Below the pieces are notes generated by a model that saw only the letters and a program-made list of their open reading frames with translations, did no database searches and had not been told where the DNA came from. Below are positions 17,412 to 24,811 of a stretch of 37,121 bases of DNA, piece by piece. The stretch is from an uncultured Prevotellaceae bacterium (GTDB lineage Bacteria > Bacteroidota > Bacteroidia > Bacteroidales > Bacteroidaceae): the NCBI GenBank assembly GCA_946644025.1, contig CAMPCG010000002.1, positions 1 through 37,121 on the forward strand, written 5' to 3'. Within the stretch, counting starts at the first letter, position 1. Each line of letters opens with the position of its first letter. The translations under genes were made by a program, and so were the position numbers.

Positions 17412-17509
17412 TGTTCAACTGTATGTATGTTTAACTGTACGTGTGTGTTCCAGTATGTCAAAGAGCGTCGCTGTCGTCTCTCAGGCGGTGTTTTGTCTGA
17501 TTGACGATG

Positions 17510-17517
17510 CAAAGGTA
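17510..17517 (-). promoter_or_regulatory. Promoter -7 element for the M15/HU/smalltalk unit
   Basis: The minus strand reads TACCTTTG about 100 nt before the M15 start. No clean TTTG lies 19-21 nt upstream because that stretch forms the terminator hairpin at 17522-17556. Confidence 0.5.
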
Positions 17518-17521
17518 CGGA

Positions 17522-17556
17522 CAAAAAGAAGCCCGGCGAAGAAAATCGTCGCCGGG
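17522..17556 (-). terminator. Terminator downstream of the RAYT gene
   Basis: An 8-bp stem CCCGGCGA (17532-17539) with TCGCCGGG (17549-17556) is followed on the minus strand by CTTCTTTTTG. It lies about 120 nt beyond the RAYT stop. Another palindrome, ACGCCCCTCAGGGGCGT (17587-17603), lies between them. Confidence 0.7.
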
Positions 17557-17586
17557 TGGGAGTTTGCGGGAGTTTGTGTGGGAGTT

Positions 17587-17603
17587 ACGCCCCTCAGGGG
17601 CGT
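17587..17603. repeat. 17-nt palindrome ACGCCCCTCAGGGGCGT
   Basis: Perfect 8-bp arms around a single C. It lies between the RAYT terminator and the RAYT stop, in a G-rich stretch with GGGAGTTTG repeats (17557-17586). Its role is unknown. Confidence 0.7.
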
Positions 17604-17660
17604 TTGGCGGAGAGTTTTTGCCCCGCCGCCGAAGCGTTTGGCGCAGCGTCTGTCCCCTTT

Positions 17661-17679
17661 GCTGCAACACCGTTGCAGC
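17661..17679. repeat. RAYT-flanking palindrome, 3-prime copy
   Basis: GCTGCAACACCGTTGCAGC: perfect 8-bp arms and a 3-nt loop. It abuts the RAYT stop codon (17680-17682) with no gap. The same 19-mer occurs inside the gene and, with one change, upstream of its start. Confidence 0.95.
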
Positions 17680-18702
17680 CTAAACCGCCCCCTGACAGAT
17701 AGTGGCGGTCATGGCGTTCAGGGCCAGGCAAAGGTCGCGGGTGAGGGGCTTGCGCTGGTTCTCGTGCGGCCAGGGCGCAAGGATGAGGAAGCGGCCCTCG
17801 GCACAGGCCTCATAGTACTGATGGCCAGGACGGGAGAAATTATTGAACCCCCAGGGGGTAAGGAAGACGAGCGGCAGACGGGCATCGAGCGCTGCCCGCA
17901 TCACCGCCTGTTCACCCTTGGAGATGGCGGGCGAGACAAGCACTGCCCCGCGTCGCGCCCTGGCAAGCATACGCTCTACCGTCGCGCTCACCTCAGCGTC
18001 GGTCAGACGGCGGGAGCACTGCACCTGCACCTTCTCGGGGTGCTGCAACAGGAAACGGTTGCCGATGGCGGCATAGCTCTGAGAGCCTATGGTGACGTCA
18101 TAGCAAACGCGGAAGTAGTCGGGATGCTTACGGCGGATGGCCAATCGGCGGGGGTTGTCGTGCAGGTAACGGTGCCACCGTTCCAGCTCGCCTGCGCCCT
18201 CAAGGATATGGTCGTTGAAGCCCCGCGACCACAGAAAGCCGTGGCTGCGGTCGTCCTTTCCTTCCGTCACGCTATGCTGCAACACCGTTGCAGCAAGTCC
18301 CAACTCACGGTAGGCCTTGTTGCAGCCCACCTTGAAACCCTTGATGGCCACACTCAAGTGCTTATCTATATGCTCGGTGACGAAGAGGATGCCGTGCAGG
18401 TGGTCGGGCATCATCTGGAGGGCGAGCACCTCCACCTCAGGGTAGTACTCATGGATAGAGAACCAGCAGCGCTGCACCTCCTGGCCCAAGGGCGACAGCT
18501 CTACCCTCGGAGCCTCGGGGCTGTCATCGGGCGCATCGGCATCGCCTGTGAGGGTGCCCAGCAGGGGGCGGCGACCCTCCACCGTTATCGTGATGAGGTA
18601 GATGCGCCGCGACTGGTAGTCGTGGCCCACGCGCCGCCTGAGCATCGAGGGCTTCGTCTCGCCGGCGAAGGGTTTGTGTTTCTCGTATGTTTCCTTATCC
18701 AT
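17680..18702 (-). CDS. REP-associated tyrosine transposase (RAYT) with an extra C-terminal domain
   Basis: The 340-residue protein has the features of Y1/HUH transposases of the RAYT type: YLITITVEGRRPLLG (35-49), the HUH-type pair in MMPDHLHGILF (His101, His103), RGFNDHIL (160-167) and a candidate catalytic Tyr179 in HRYLHDNPRR. Such enzymes nick single-stranded REP hairpins. The gene is bracketed by 19-nt palindromes, one ending at the stop codon and one 33 nt before the start, and a third is in frame inside it (about residues 136-142). The last 140 residues are beyond a normal RAYT: GAVLVSPAISKGEQAVMR, LPLVFL, FLILAPWPH and LTRDLCLALNAM suggest a Rossmann-like fold, perhaps of the SLOG/DprA kind. 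The core call is firm, the fold of the C-terminal part is inference. Confidence 0.88.
   Translation of the reverse strand: MDKETYEKHKPFAGETKPSMLRRRVGHDYQSRRIYLITITVEGRRPLLGTLTGDADAPDDSPEAPRVELSPLGQEVQRCWFSIHEYYPEVEVLALQMMPDHLHGILFVTEHIDKHLSVAIKGFKVGCNKAYRELGLAATVLQHSVTEGKDDRSHGFLWSRGFNDHILEGAGELERWHRYLHDNPRRLAIRRKHPDYFRVCYDVTIGSQSYAAIGNRFLLQHPEKVQVQCSRRLTDAEVSATVERMLARARRGAVLVSPAISKGEQAVMRAALDARLPLVFLTPWGFNNFSRPGHQYYEACAEGRFLILAPWPHENQRKPLTRDLCLALNAMTATICQGAV
18276..18294. repeat. RAYT palindrome copy inside the gene
   Basis: GCTGCAACACCGTTGCAGC, identical to the copy at 17661-17679, lies in frame in the RAYT gene between the HUH domain core and RGFNDHIL, coding for AATVLQ. Confidence 0.95.
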
Positions 18703-18735
18703 TGCTTCTGCTCTTTGTTTTTAACTGTCTTCTGT

Positions 18736-18754
18736 GCTGCAACACTGTTGCAGC
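18736..18754. repeat. RAYT-flanking palindrome, 5-prime copy
   Basis: GCTGCAACACTGTTGCAGC differs by one base from the other copies and becomes a palindrome with 9-bp arms and a single-base centre. It lies 33 nt upstream of the RAYT start codon. Confidence 0.93.
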
Positions 18755-18805
18755 AAAGCCAACGGTGGCAGCAAAGCCAACCGTGGCAGCAAAGGCCAAC
18801 GGTTG
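18751..18805. repeat. 18-bp tandem repeat upstream of RAYT
   Basis: Three units CAGCAAAGCCAACGGTGG, with small changes and one extra base in the third, start at 18751, 18769 and 18787. The first overlaps the end of the flanking palindrome. Confidence 0.85.
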
Positions 18806-18815
18806 CGGCTATGCA

Positions 18816-18995
18816 CTAAGGGTTGTACATGTCCTTGCAATAGAAGTTCATGATGTCTTCTAACATGTGGCGGGCCTCGACGGCGGGGCTGTCGGGGTCC
18901 AGGCGCTCGGCCTCGAGGTAACAGTTGATGGCCTCGTGGAAGAGACCCTGGCGGCGCAGGTCGTTGCCCTGGCGGTAGAGTTCGTCGGCGGTCAT
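18816..18995 (-). CDS. Small tetratricopeptide-repeat protein
   Basis: The 59-residue product has one TPR-like helix pair (ELYRQGNDLRRQGLFHEAINCYLEAERLDPDSP) and a second partial helix ending MYNP. TPR units mediate protein contacts, and no partner can be named. The start at MTADELY is chosen because the -7 box lies at 19022-19029, inside what would be the longer N-terminal reading from 19052. This leaves a leader of about 25 nt containing GGGGGG. The gene stands alone between the RAYT unit and a repeat-rich gap. Confidence 0.75.
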   Translation of the reverse strand: MTADELYRQGNDLRRQGLFHEAINCYLEAERLDPDSPAVEARHMLEDIMNFYCKDMYNP

Positions 18996-19021
18996 GGCGG
19001 GGGGTGTTTTCTTTTCGGGTG

Positions 19022-19053
19022 CAAAATTACGATATATCGGCGTAAAGAACAAA
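19022..19053 (-). promoter_or_regulatory. Promoter of the small TPR gene
   Basis: Minus-strand TTTG (19050-19053), 20-nt spacer, TAATTTTG (19022-19029), 27 nt before the chosen start codon. Confidence 0.75.
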
Positions 19054-19200
19054 CTTTTATGTCAGAAAATGGTTTTTAAATGACAACGGATTAACGCCGA
19101 TTTATCAATGTGCGTATAGAAAAGTACGGGAGAGAGCCGGGGAAAAGCTGTCGTTGCCCGTACATCAAATGGAGAAAGGGTCGTTGCAATCTACAAACAC

Positions 19201-19284
19201 TGACGTGGTTTGTATAAACGCTGACGTGGTTTGTACAAACGCTGACGTAGTTTATAAAAACGTTGACGTGGTTTATAAATTTAT
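19201..19284. repeat. Four 21-bp tandem repeats with palindromic centres
   Basis: Units of 21 bp begin TGACGTGGTTTGTATAAACG at 19201, 19222, 19243 and 19264. The second carries the perfect palindrome GTTTGTACAAAC and the others decay from it. A half unit (CTACAAACAC) precedes the array. The spacing of two helical turns is compatible with stacked protein sites, or with a 7-residue coding repeat (NADVVCT). Confidence 0.93.
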
Positions 19285-19358
19285 CCCCGCCCTTAAACCT
19301 TTTCCCGTCTGCTGCGTCAAAGAGACAGGAAACGAGAATCTATACATATTTTATATAT

Positions 19359-19487
19359 ATGTACCTTAAACACCGGAAACTACGCTTGGCTATCCTCGTG
19401 CTGGCCGCCTTTGTGGTGGGCTGCGCTCAAGTAGCCCCCTCGGGGGCCGAAGGGGGGGCTTTGGAGGCAGAAAGGAGGCCACTATGA
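19359..19487 (+). CDS. Tiny lipoprotein ORF overlapping the DMT transporter gene
   Basis: A 42-residue ORF starts MYLKHRKLRLAILVLAAF and has a lipobox-like VVGC. Its C-terminal part (APSGAEGG) is coded by a dispersed GC-rich repeat. The stop overlaps the next start by 4 nt (ATGA). It may be a leader peptide for the transporter, or the start of a former lipoprotein gene broken by the repeat. The signal-like N-terminus is clear but expression is unproven. Confidence 0.45.
   Translation: MYLKHRKLRLAILVLAAFVVGCAQVAPSGAEGGALEAERRPL
19431..19459. repeat. Second copy of the GC-rich 29-mer
   Basis: Identical over 29 nt to bases 65-93 of the long inverted repeat at the window start. It has an internal palindrome (GCCCCCTCGGGGGC). 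Here it is a single copy lying inside a small reading frame. Confidence 0.93.
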
Positions 19488-20404
19488 CTTATCTTGGTGA
19501 ACTGATTTCTATTGGCGTGGCCTTCTCGTGGACAGCCACTGCCTTGCTGAGCGAGTTCGGGTCGAAGCGGCTGGGCAACCTCACGCTCAACGTGCTGCGC
19601 ATGGGGCTGGCGCTGGCGTTCTCGCTGGTGCTGTTTCTGGTGGTGACGGGCAGCCCGCTGCCTGGCGGTGCCACGGCCGAGGCCACGGGGTGGATGCTGC
19701 TGTCGGGCCTCGTGGGCTACGTCGTCGGCGACTTCTGCCTCTTCCAGTGCTACATCATCATCGGCTCGCGCTACGGCCAGCTCTTCATGACGCTGGCGCC
19801 GCTGTCGGCCGCCTGGATGGCGTGGCTGACGCTGGGCCAGCAGATGACGCCGACGAGCATCCTAGCGATGGTGGTGACGCTGGCTGGCATCAGCATCTCC
19901 GTGCTGGGGCGCGGCGAGCACCACCGGCTGTCGCTGAAGCTGCCCCTGCGCGGCGTGCTCTTCGCCATAGCGGCGGCAATGTGCCAGGGCGTGGGGCTGG
20001 TGCTGAGCAAGATAGGCATGGACCACTACGAGCCGTCGGCCACGATGCCGGCGTGGCTCGTGCCCTTCAGCGCCAACTTCATTCGCTGCGTGGCGGGCAT
20101 AGTCGGTTTCTCGGCCCTGTTGCTGCTGCGCGAAGGCACGAGGCTCCTGCGCGAGGCGATTCACGACGCCAAGGGCCTGGCCGTGGCCACGGCGACCACC
20201 GTCTTCGGACCCTTCGTGGGTGTGGGCTTCTCGCTCATGGCCGTGCAGTACACGGCGGCGGGAGTAGCCTCGACGCTCATGGCCATGACGCCCATCATCA
20301 TACTGCTGCCCTCCTACTGGCTCTTCCACGAGAAAATAACGTGGAGGGCCGTCGTCGGCGCGGTCATATCGGTAGTCGGCGTGAGCCTCTTCTTCCTGGG
20401 ATAA
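19484..20404 (+). CDS. DMT-superfamily (EamA) transporter
   Basis: The 306-residue protein has about ten hydrophobic segments arranged as two EamA-type halves, the first starting MTYLGELISIGVAFSWTATALLSEFGSKR and the second around GVLFAIAAAMCQGVGLVLSKIG. Such inner-membrane transporters move small metabolites or drugs, and the substrate cannot be told. The gene starts within the stop of the tiny lipoprotein ORF and ends 142 nt before the alpha-galactosidase gene. Confidence 0.92.
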   Translation: MTYLGELISIGVAFSWTATALLSEFGSKRLGNLTLNVLRMGLALAFSLVLFLVVTGSPLPGGATAEATGWMLLSGLVGYVVGDFCLFQCYIIIGSRYGQLFMTLAPLSAAWMAWLTLGQQMTPTSILAMVVTLAGISISVLGRGEHHRLSLKLPLRGVLFAIAAAMCQGVGLVLSKIGMDHYEPSATMPAWLVPFSANFIRCVAGIVGFSALLLLREGTRLLREAIHDAKGLAVATATTVFGPFVGVGFSLMAVQYTAAGVASTLMAMTPIIILLPSYWLFHEKITWRAVVGAVISVVGVSLFFLG

Positions 20405-20407
20405 AAT

Positions 20408-20433
20408 AGTGAATAGTTTGCAGTGAATAGTTT
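20408..20433. repeat. Direct repeat AGTGAATAGTTT
   Basis: Two identical 12-mers at 20408-20419 and 20422-20433, right after the transporter stop, with a third partial copy (ATAGTG). A low-complexity intergenic spacer. Confidence 0.8.
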
Positions 20434-20480
20434 ATAGTGCATCGTTTTGGGGGCTGAGGCGAATAATTATTCCGTTTCGT

Positions 20481-20511
20481 TTTGCGGTTTCAAAGAAAAG
20501 GCGTAAATTTG
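20481..20511 (+). promoter_or_regulatory. Promoter of the alpha-galactosidase gene
   Basis: TTTG (20481-20484), 19-nt spacer, TAAATTTG (20504-20511), 35 nt before the chosen start codon. Confidence 0.8.
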
Positions 20512-20546
20512 CAACAAAATTGCGAAAACCTAATCTTTATGCCATT

Positions 20547-22703
20547 ATGAAACAATTACTGATTGCCGCTTTAGCCTCGTCGCTGGCCCAAGTGACCCTT
20601 GCCGGCGACGTGTTTGTGAACACGCCCCGAACGACGCTGATGCTCTCGGCCAACGAGGGCCAGACGCCACGTATACACTATTACGGCTCGCGCATCAGGC
20701 CGGAACAGGCCCAGGAGGTGTACGACGCCATGAGCATCAACAGCGATGCCTACCCCGCCTTCGGCCGCGACAGCTTCGACGAGACGGCACTGAGCGTGAC
20801 CCACGCCGACGGCAACATGTCGACGGAACTCGTCGTGACCGGATGCCGGCAGGAGGGCGACCAGACTGTCATCGCCCTGAAGGACCGCAAGTATGACTTC
20901 TACGTAGACCTCTGCTACCGCGCCAACGACCAGAGCGACGTCATCGAGACGTGGACCGTGATACGCAACGGCGAGAAGAAGCCCGTCAGGCTGGAGCAGT
21001 ATGCCAGCGGCACGCTGCCACTCAGGCAGGAGGGCGCATGGCTCACACACTTCCACGGCTCGTGGGGACATGAGGCCACCATGACCGAGGAGCCGCTCAC
21101 ACAGGGACTGAAGGTCATCGTGAACCACGACGGAGTGCGCAACGCCATGAACGACCGCGCAGAGGTGATGGTCTCGCTCGACGGAAAGCCGAGGGAGAAC
21201 AGCGGAAGAGTAGTGGGAGCGGCACTATGCTGGACAGGAAACTACAAGATACGCCTGGAGACACGCGGAAACTACCAGCACACACTGCTGGCCGGCATAG
21301 ACGACCTGCACACGGCCTACACACTGAAGCCGGGAGAGACCTTCACCACACCCACACTGGCCATGACCTACAGCGAAGAGGGAAAGGGCGGAGTGAGCCG
21401 CGCATTCCACCGGTGGGGACGCAACGGGCACCTGCACAACGGAAAGGCACTGCGCGAGATACTGCTCAACTCGTGGGAGGGCGTCTACATGAACGTCAAG
21501 CAGGACGTCTGCGAACAGCTCATGGACGGCATCAGCGACCTGGGAGGAGAGCTCTTCGTGGTGGACGACGGATGGTTCGGACGCAAATACCGCCGCACAT
21601 ACGACGACAAGGCACTGGGCGACTGGATAACCGACACGGTGAAGCTGCCAAAGGGCATACCCGCACTGGTGAAGGCGGCTGAGGACAGAGGGCTGAAGTT
21701 CGGCATCTGGATAGAGCCGGAGATGGTGAACACCACCAGCGAGCTGTTTGAGGCACACCCCGAATGGGTGCTGGCCCACCCCACGCGCGAACTGTCGAAG
21801 GGACGCGGAGGCACGCAGCTCGTGCTCGACCTCTCGAACCCCAAGGTGCAGGACCACGTCTTCGGAGTCGTGGACAGGCTGATGAAGGAGAACCCCACGC
21901 TGCACTACATGAAGTGGGACTGCAACATGTCGATGCAGAACTACGGCAGCAGCTACCTCACCGCCGACCGGCAGAGCCACCTGCTGGTGGACTACCACCT
22001 GGGGCTGCAGAAGGTGCTGGAGCGCATACGCATGGCCTATCCCGACCTGGTACTGCAGCTGTGCTCCAGCGGCGGCGGGCGCGTGAACTGGGGCGCTATG
22101 CCCTACTTCGACGAGTTCTGGGTATCAGACAATACCGACGCGCAGCAGCGGCTCTTCATACAGTGGGGCACCAGCCACTTCTTCCCGGCCAACACCATGG
22201 CTCAGCACGTGAGCGCATCGCCCAACCACCAGACGGGGCGCGTCATTCCGCTGAAGTTCCGATTCGACGTGGCCATGACGGGACGTCTGGGCATGGAGAT
22301 GAAGCCCAGCGACCTCAACGACAAAGAGCGCGAATATGCCCGCAAGGCCATGGCCTTCTACAAGGAGATAAGGCCCGTCATACAGCTGGGCGACCTCTAC
22401 CGGCTGCTCTCGCCCTACGAGAACCAGGGATTCTGCAGCGAGATGTTCGTCAGCGAGGACAAGGGCGAGGCCGTTTTCTTCTGCTACAAGTTTGAGAACT
22501 ACATAGGGCTGGAGACGCCGCGATGGCACATGGCCGGACTGGACCCCGACGCCACCTACCGCCTGAACGAGTTTGAGTGTGCCGAGCGCACCCACTACTT
22601 CGAGGGCAAGACCTTCAGCGGCAAGTTCCTCATGGAGACCGGCATCGACGCCGCACTGGGCGGACAGTTCGCCAGCCGAGTGATTAGACTCAAGAAGATG
22701 TAG
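20547..22703 (+). CDS. Secreted GH36 alpha-galactosidase
   Basis: The 718-residue enzyme removes alpha-linked galactose from oligosaccharides such as raffinose or galactomannan side chains. The start at MKQLLIAALASSLAQVTLAG gives a clean signal peptide, whereas the upstream in-frame ATG at 20520 adds nine residues and sits close to the -7 box. GH36 marks are the active-site loop VVDDGWFG, the nucleophile in YMKWDCN (Asp458) and the acid/base region SDNTDA (Asp528). Export suggests a periplasmic or surface role. It stands alone, without SusC/SusD, and is followed after 18 nt by the PBP2 gene, so the two may share a transcript. Confidence 0.94.
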   Translation: MKQLLIAALASSLAQVTLAGDVFVNTPRTTLMLSANEGQTPRIHYYGSRIRPEQAQEVYDAMSINSDAYPAFGRDSFDETALSVTHADGNMSTELVVTGCRQEGDQTVIALKDRKYDFYVDLCYRANDQSDVIETWTVIRNGEKKPVRLEQYASGTLPLRQEGAWLTHFHGSWGHEATMTEEPLTQGLKVIVNHDGVRNAMNDRAEVMVSLDGKPRENSGRVVGAALCWTGNYKIRLETRGNYQHTLLAGIDDLHTAYTLKPGETFTTPTLAMTYSEEGKGGVSRAFHRWGRNGHLHNGKALREILLNSWEGVYMNVKQDVCEQLMDGISDLGGELFVVDDGWFGRKYRRTYDDKALGDWITDTVKLPKGIPALVKAAEDRGLKFGIWIEPEMVNTTSELFEAHPEWVLAHPTRELSKGRGGTQLVLDLSNPKVQDHVFGVVDRLMKENPTLHYMKWDCNMSMQNYGSSYLTADRQSHLLVDYHLGLQKVLERIRMAYPDLVLQLCSSGGGRVNWGAMPYFDEFWVSDNTDAQQRLFIQWGTSHFFPANTMAQHVSASPNHQTGRVIPLKFRFDVAMTGRLGMEMKPSDLNDKEREYARKAMAFYKEIRPVIQLGDLYRLLSPYENQGFCSEMFVSEDKGEAVFFCYKFENYIGLETPRWHMAGLDPDATYRLNEFECAERTHYFEGKTFSGKFLMETGIDAALGGQFASRVIRLKKM

Positions 22704-22721
22704 CTTGTCTAAAGAGTAAAC

Positions 22722-24563
22722 ATGGCCGACGGTAATTACGAGAATCGGAGATACGTCATCGGCGTGGTGGCAACGGTCATCATCGCCATCTACATCGTGC
22801 GCCTCTTCGCCCTGCAGCTGATGAGCGACGACTACAAGAAGAACGCCGACTCCAACGCCTTCCTCAAGAAGGTGGACTTCCCCTCGCGCGGCGTCATCAC
22901 CGACAGGGGCGGCGAACTGCTCGTCTACAACCAGCCCAGCTACGACATCATGGTCATCACCAACGAGGTGCCCAAGACAATGGACACCCTCGAGTTCTGC
23001 CAGACGCTGTCCATCACCAAGCAGGAGTTTGAAGAGCGGATGGCCGCCATACGCAAGGTCAGAGGCTACTCGCGCTTCACCCAGCAGGTGTTTCTCAGCC
23101 AGCTATCAGACCACGACTTCAGCATCTTCCGCGAGAAGATGTACCGATTCCCGGGATTCTACGTCCAGAAGCGCAGCATACGACAGTACGAGCACCCCTT
23201 CATGGCCCACGTGCTGGGCGACGTGGCCGAGGTGTCGCCCTCGGACATCGAGAACGACGAATACTACCAGCCGGGCGACTACATAGGCAAGCAGGGCGTG
23301 GAGCGTAGCTACGAGCGGCAGCTGCGCGGAGAGAAGGGCGTGCAGATACTGCTGCGCGACGCCCACGGACGCATTAAAGGGCGCTACAAGAACGGAGAAC
23401 TCGACAGCAAGCCCGTGGCAGGCAAGAACCTCACGCTCAGCATCGACTACAAGCTGCAGGAGCTTGCCGAACGGCTGCTCGAAGGCAAGATTGGCAGCAT
23501 CGTGGCCATAGAGCCGAAGACGGGCGAGGTGCTCTGCATGGCCAGCTCGCCTACCTATGACCCACGGCTGATGGTAGGACGGCAGCGCTCGCAGACACAC
23601 CGCGAGCTGAGCCGCGACCCCCTCAAGCCGCTCTACAACCGCAGCATCATGGGGCGATACCCGCCAGGCTCTACCTTCAAGACCACACAGGCGCTGACAT
23701 TCCTCACCGAGGGCGTCATCACGCCACAGACGGCCTACCCCTGCTACCGCGGATTCGTCTACAAAGGACTGCGCGTGGGCTGCCACGGCCACGGCTCGCC
23801 ACTGCCACTCGTACCGGCCATCAGCACGTCGTGCAACGGCTATTTCTGCTGGGGACTGTACCACATGATAGGCGACCGCACAAAGTACCCCACACCACAG
23901 GACGCCATAGACCGATGGCGAGACTACATGGTGTCCATGGGATTCGGCTACCAGACGGGCGTAGACCTGCCCGGAGAGAACCGCGGCATGATACCTAACT
24001 CTACCTTCTACGACAACCGATACAAGAGCTCCTGGAACGCACTCACCATCATCTCCATATCCATAGGACAGGGCGAGGTGGGGGCCACACCGCTGCAGAT
24101 TGCTAACCTCGGCGCGACCATCGCCAACCGGGGATGGTTTGTAACGCCACACGTCGTGAGAAAGATACAGGGCGAACCGCTCGACACCCTCTACACCAAG
24201 CGCCGCAAGACGCTCGCAGCTCCCTGGGCCTACGAAGAGGTGGTCAAGGGAATGAGGTCGGCAGCCATGGGAGGTACCTGCAAGGCGCTGGCCCACTACG
24301 ACTTCATGCCCTGCGGAAAGACCGGAACGGCACAGAACAAGGGCCACGACCACTCGGTCTTCATGGGTTTCGCTCCCATGGACAACCCCAAGATTGCCGT
24401 AGCAGTATACGTAGAGAACGGCGGATGGGGTGCCACCTACGGAGTGCCCCTCGGCGGACTCATCATGGAGCAATACATCAACGGACATCTCTCAGAAGCA
24501 TCGCAAAAGAAGGCCCAGAACTTCCAGGACAAGCACATCAGCTACGGAACAGACGAGCGCTAA
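22722..24563 (+). CDS. mrdA: Penicillin-binding protein 2 (peptidoglycan transpeptidase)
   Basis: The 613-residue protein has one N-terminal membrane helix (YVIGVVATVIIAIYIVRLFAL), a PBP dimerisation domain and a transpeptidase domain with all three motifs: STFK (Ser317), SCN (370-372) and KTG (Lys533). It cross-links peptidoglycan during elongation, normally with RodA. The usual mreBCD-mrdA-rodA neighbours are absent: the gene follows an alpha-galactosidase by 18 nt and no rodA comes after. No separate promoter is obvious in the short gap. Confidence 0.94.
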   Translation: MADGNYENRRYVIGVVATVIIAIYIVRLFALQLMSDDYKKNADSNAFLKKVDFPSRGVITDRGGELLVYNQPSYDIMVITNEVPKTMDTLEFCQTLSITKQEFEERMAAIRKVRGYSRFTQQVFLSQLSDHDFSIFREKMYRFPGFYVQKRSIRQYEHPFMAHVLGDVAEVSPSDIENDEYYQPGDYIGKQGVERSYERQLRGEKGVQILLRDAHGRIKGRYKNGELDSKPVAGKNLTLSIDYKLQELAERLLEGKIGSIVAIEPKTGEVLCMASSPTYDPRLMVGRQRSQTHRELSRDPLKPLYNRSIMGRYPPGSTFKTTQALTFLTEGVITPQTAYPCYRGFVYKGLRVGCHGHGSPLPLVPAISTSCNGYFCWGLYHMIGDRTKYPTPQDAIDRWRDYMVSMGFGYQTGVDLPGENRGMIPNSTFYDNRYKSSWNALTIISISIGQGEVGATPLQIANLGATIANRGWFVTPHVVRKIQGEPLDTLYTKRRKTLAAPWAYEEVVKGMRSAAMGGTCKALAHYDFMPCGKTGTAQNKGHDHSVFMGFAPMDNPKIAVAVYVENGGWGATYGVPLGGLIMEQYINGHLSEASQKKAQNFQDKHISYGTDER

Positions 24564-24564
24564 A

Positions 24565-24608
24565 CCTCCGGCGCAGGCGCACTTCTCCTCCAGCGCAGGC
24601 TCACTTCT
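24565..24608. repeat. 22-bp tandem duplication after the PBP2 gene
   Basis: Two adjacent 22-bp units (24565-24586 and 24587-24608) with the core GCGCAGGC differ at two positions. They begin 2 nt after the PBP2 stop codon. Confidence 0.85.
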
Positions 24609-24691
24609 TTTATAGTGTTTTTCGTCTATTGTGCGGCCTGCGAGGCCGCCCCCTGTGCCCAAAGCCCCTACCCCCGCCTCCTGTCCCGTAC

Positions 24692-24710
24692 ACTGCAACA
24701 CCGTTGCAGT
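24692..24710. repeat. Distant copy of the RAYT-type palindrome
   Basis: ACTGCAACACCGTTGCAGT has the same 17-nt core as the copies around the RAYT gene, with compensating changes at both ends that keep the 8-bp arms paired. It lies 6 kb from the transposase gene. Confidence 0.9.
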
Positions 24711-24811
24711 CAAAACCACCACCGCCACAGTCAAAAGGCATCACCCCCTGCAATCATCCACCGTGGCCTCATTCACGAAGTCAGGAAATGAAAAGAAAAA
24801 CGGCTTTTTCT

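Larger units (their letters stand above)
18996..19358. other. 363-bp intergenic region with promoter and repeats
   Basis: This gap holds the promoter of the small TPR gene, an imperfect inverted repeat around it (GATATATCGGCGTAA at 19031-19045 with TTAACGCCGATTTATC at 19091-19106), the short inverted pair GTACGGG/CCCGTAC (19124-19130, 19157-19163), and four 21-bp tandem units (19201-19284). A 71-residue reading frame passes through the 21-bp units but lacks other support. Confidence 0.75.

Noticed and set aside
17311..18819. 502-residue plus-strand frame opposite the RAYT gene
   Set aside because: It spans a terminator, a promoter and palindromes and matches nothing. The minus-strand RAYT has catalytic motifs.
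19154..19369. 71-residue ORF containing the 21-bp repeats (NADVVC pattern)
   Set aside because: No promoter, ribosome site or known family is visible. I report the array as a repeat and leave the coding option open.
23106..24488. 460-residue minus-strand frame opposite PBP2
   Set aside because: The PBP2 motifs are fully intact on the plus strand. The minus frame has no recognisable features.
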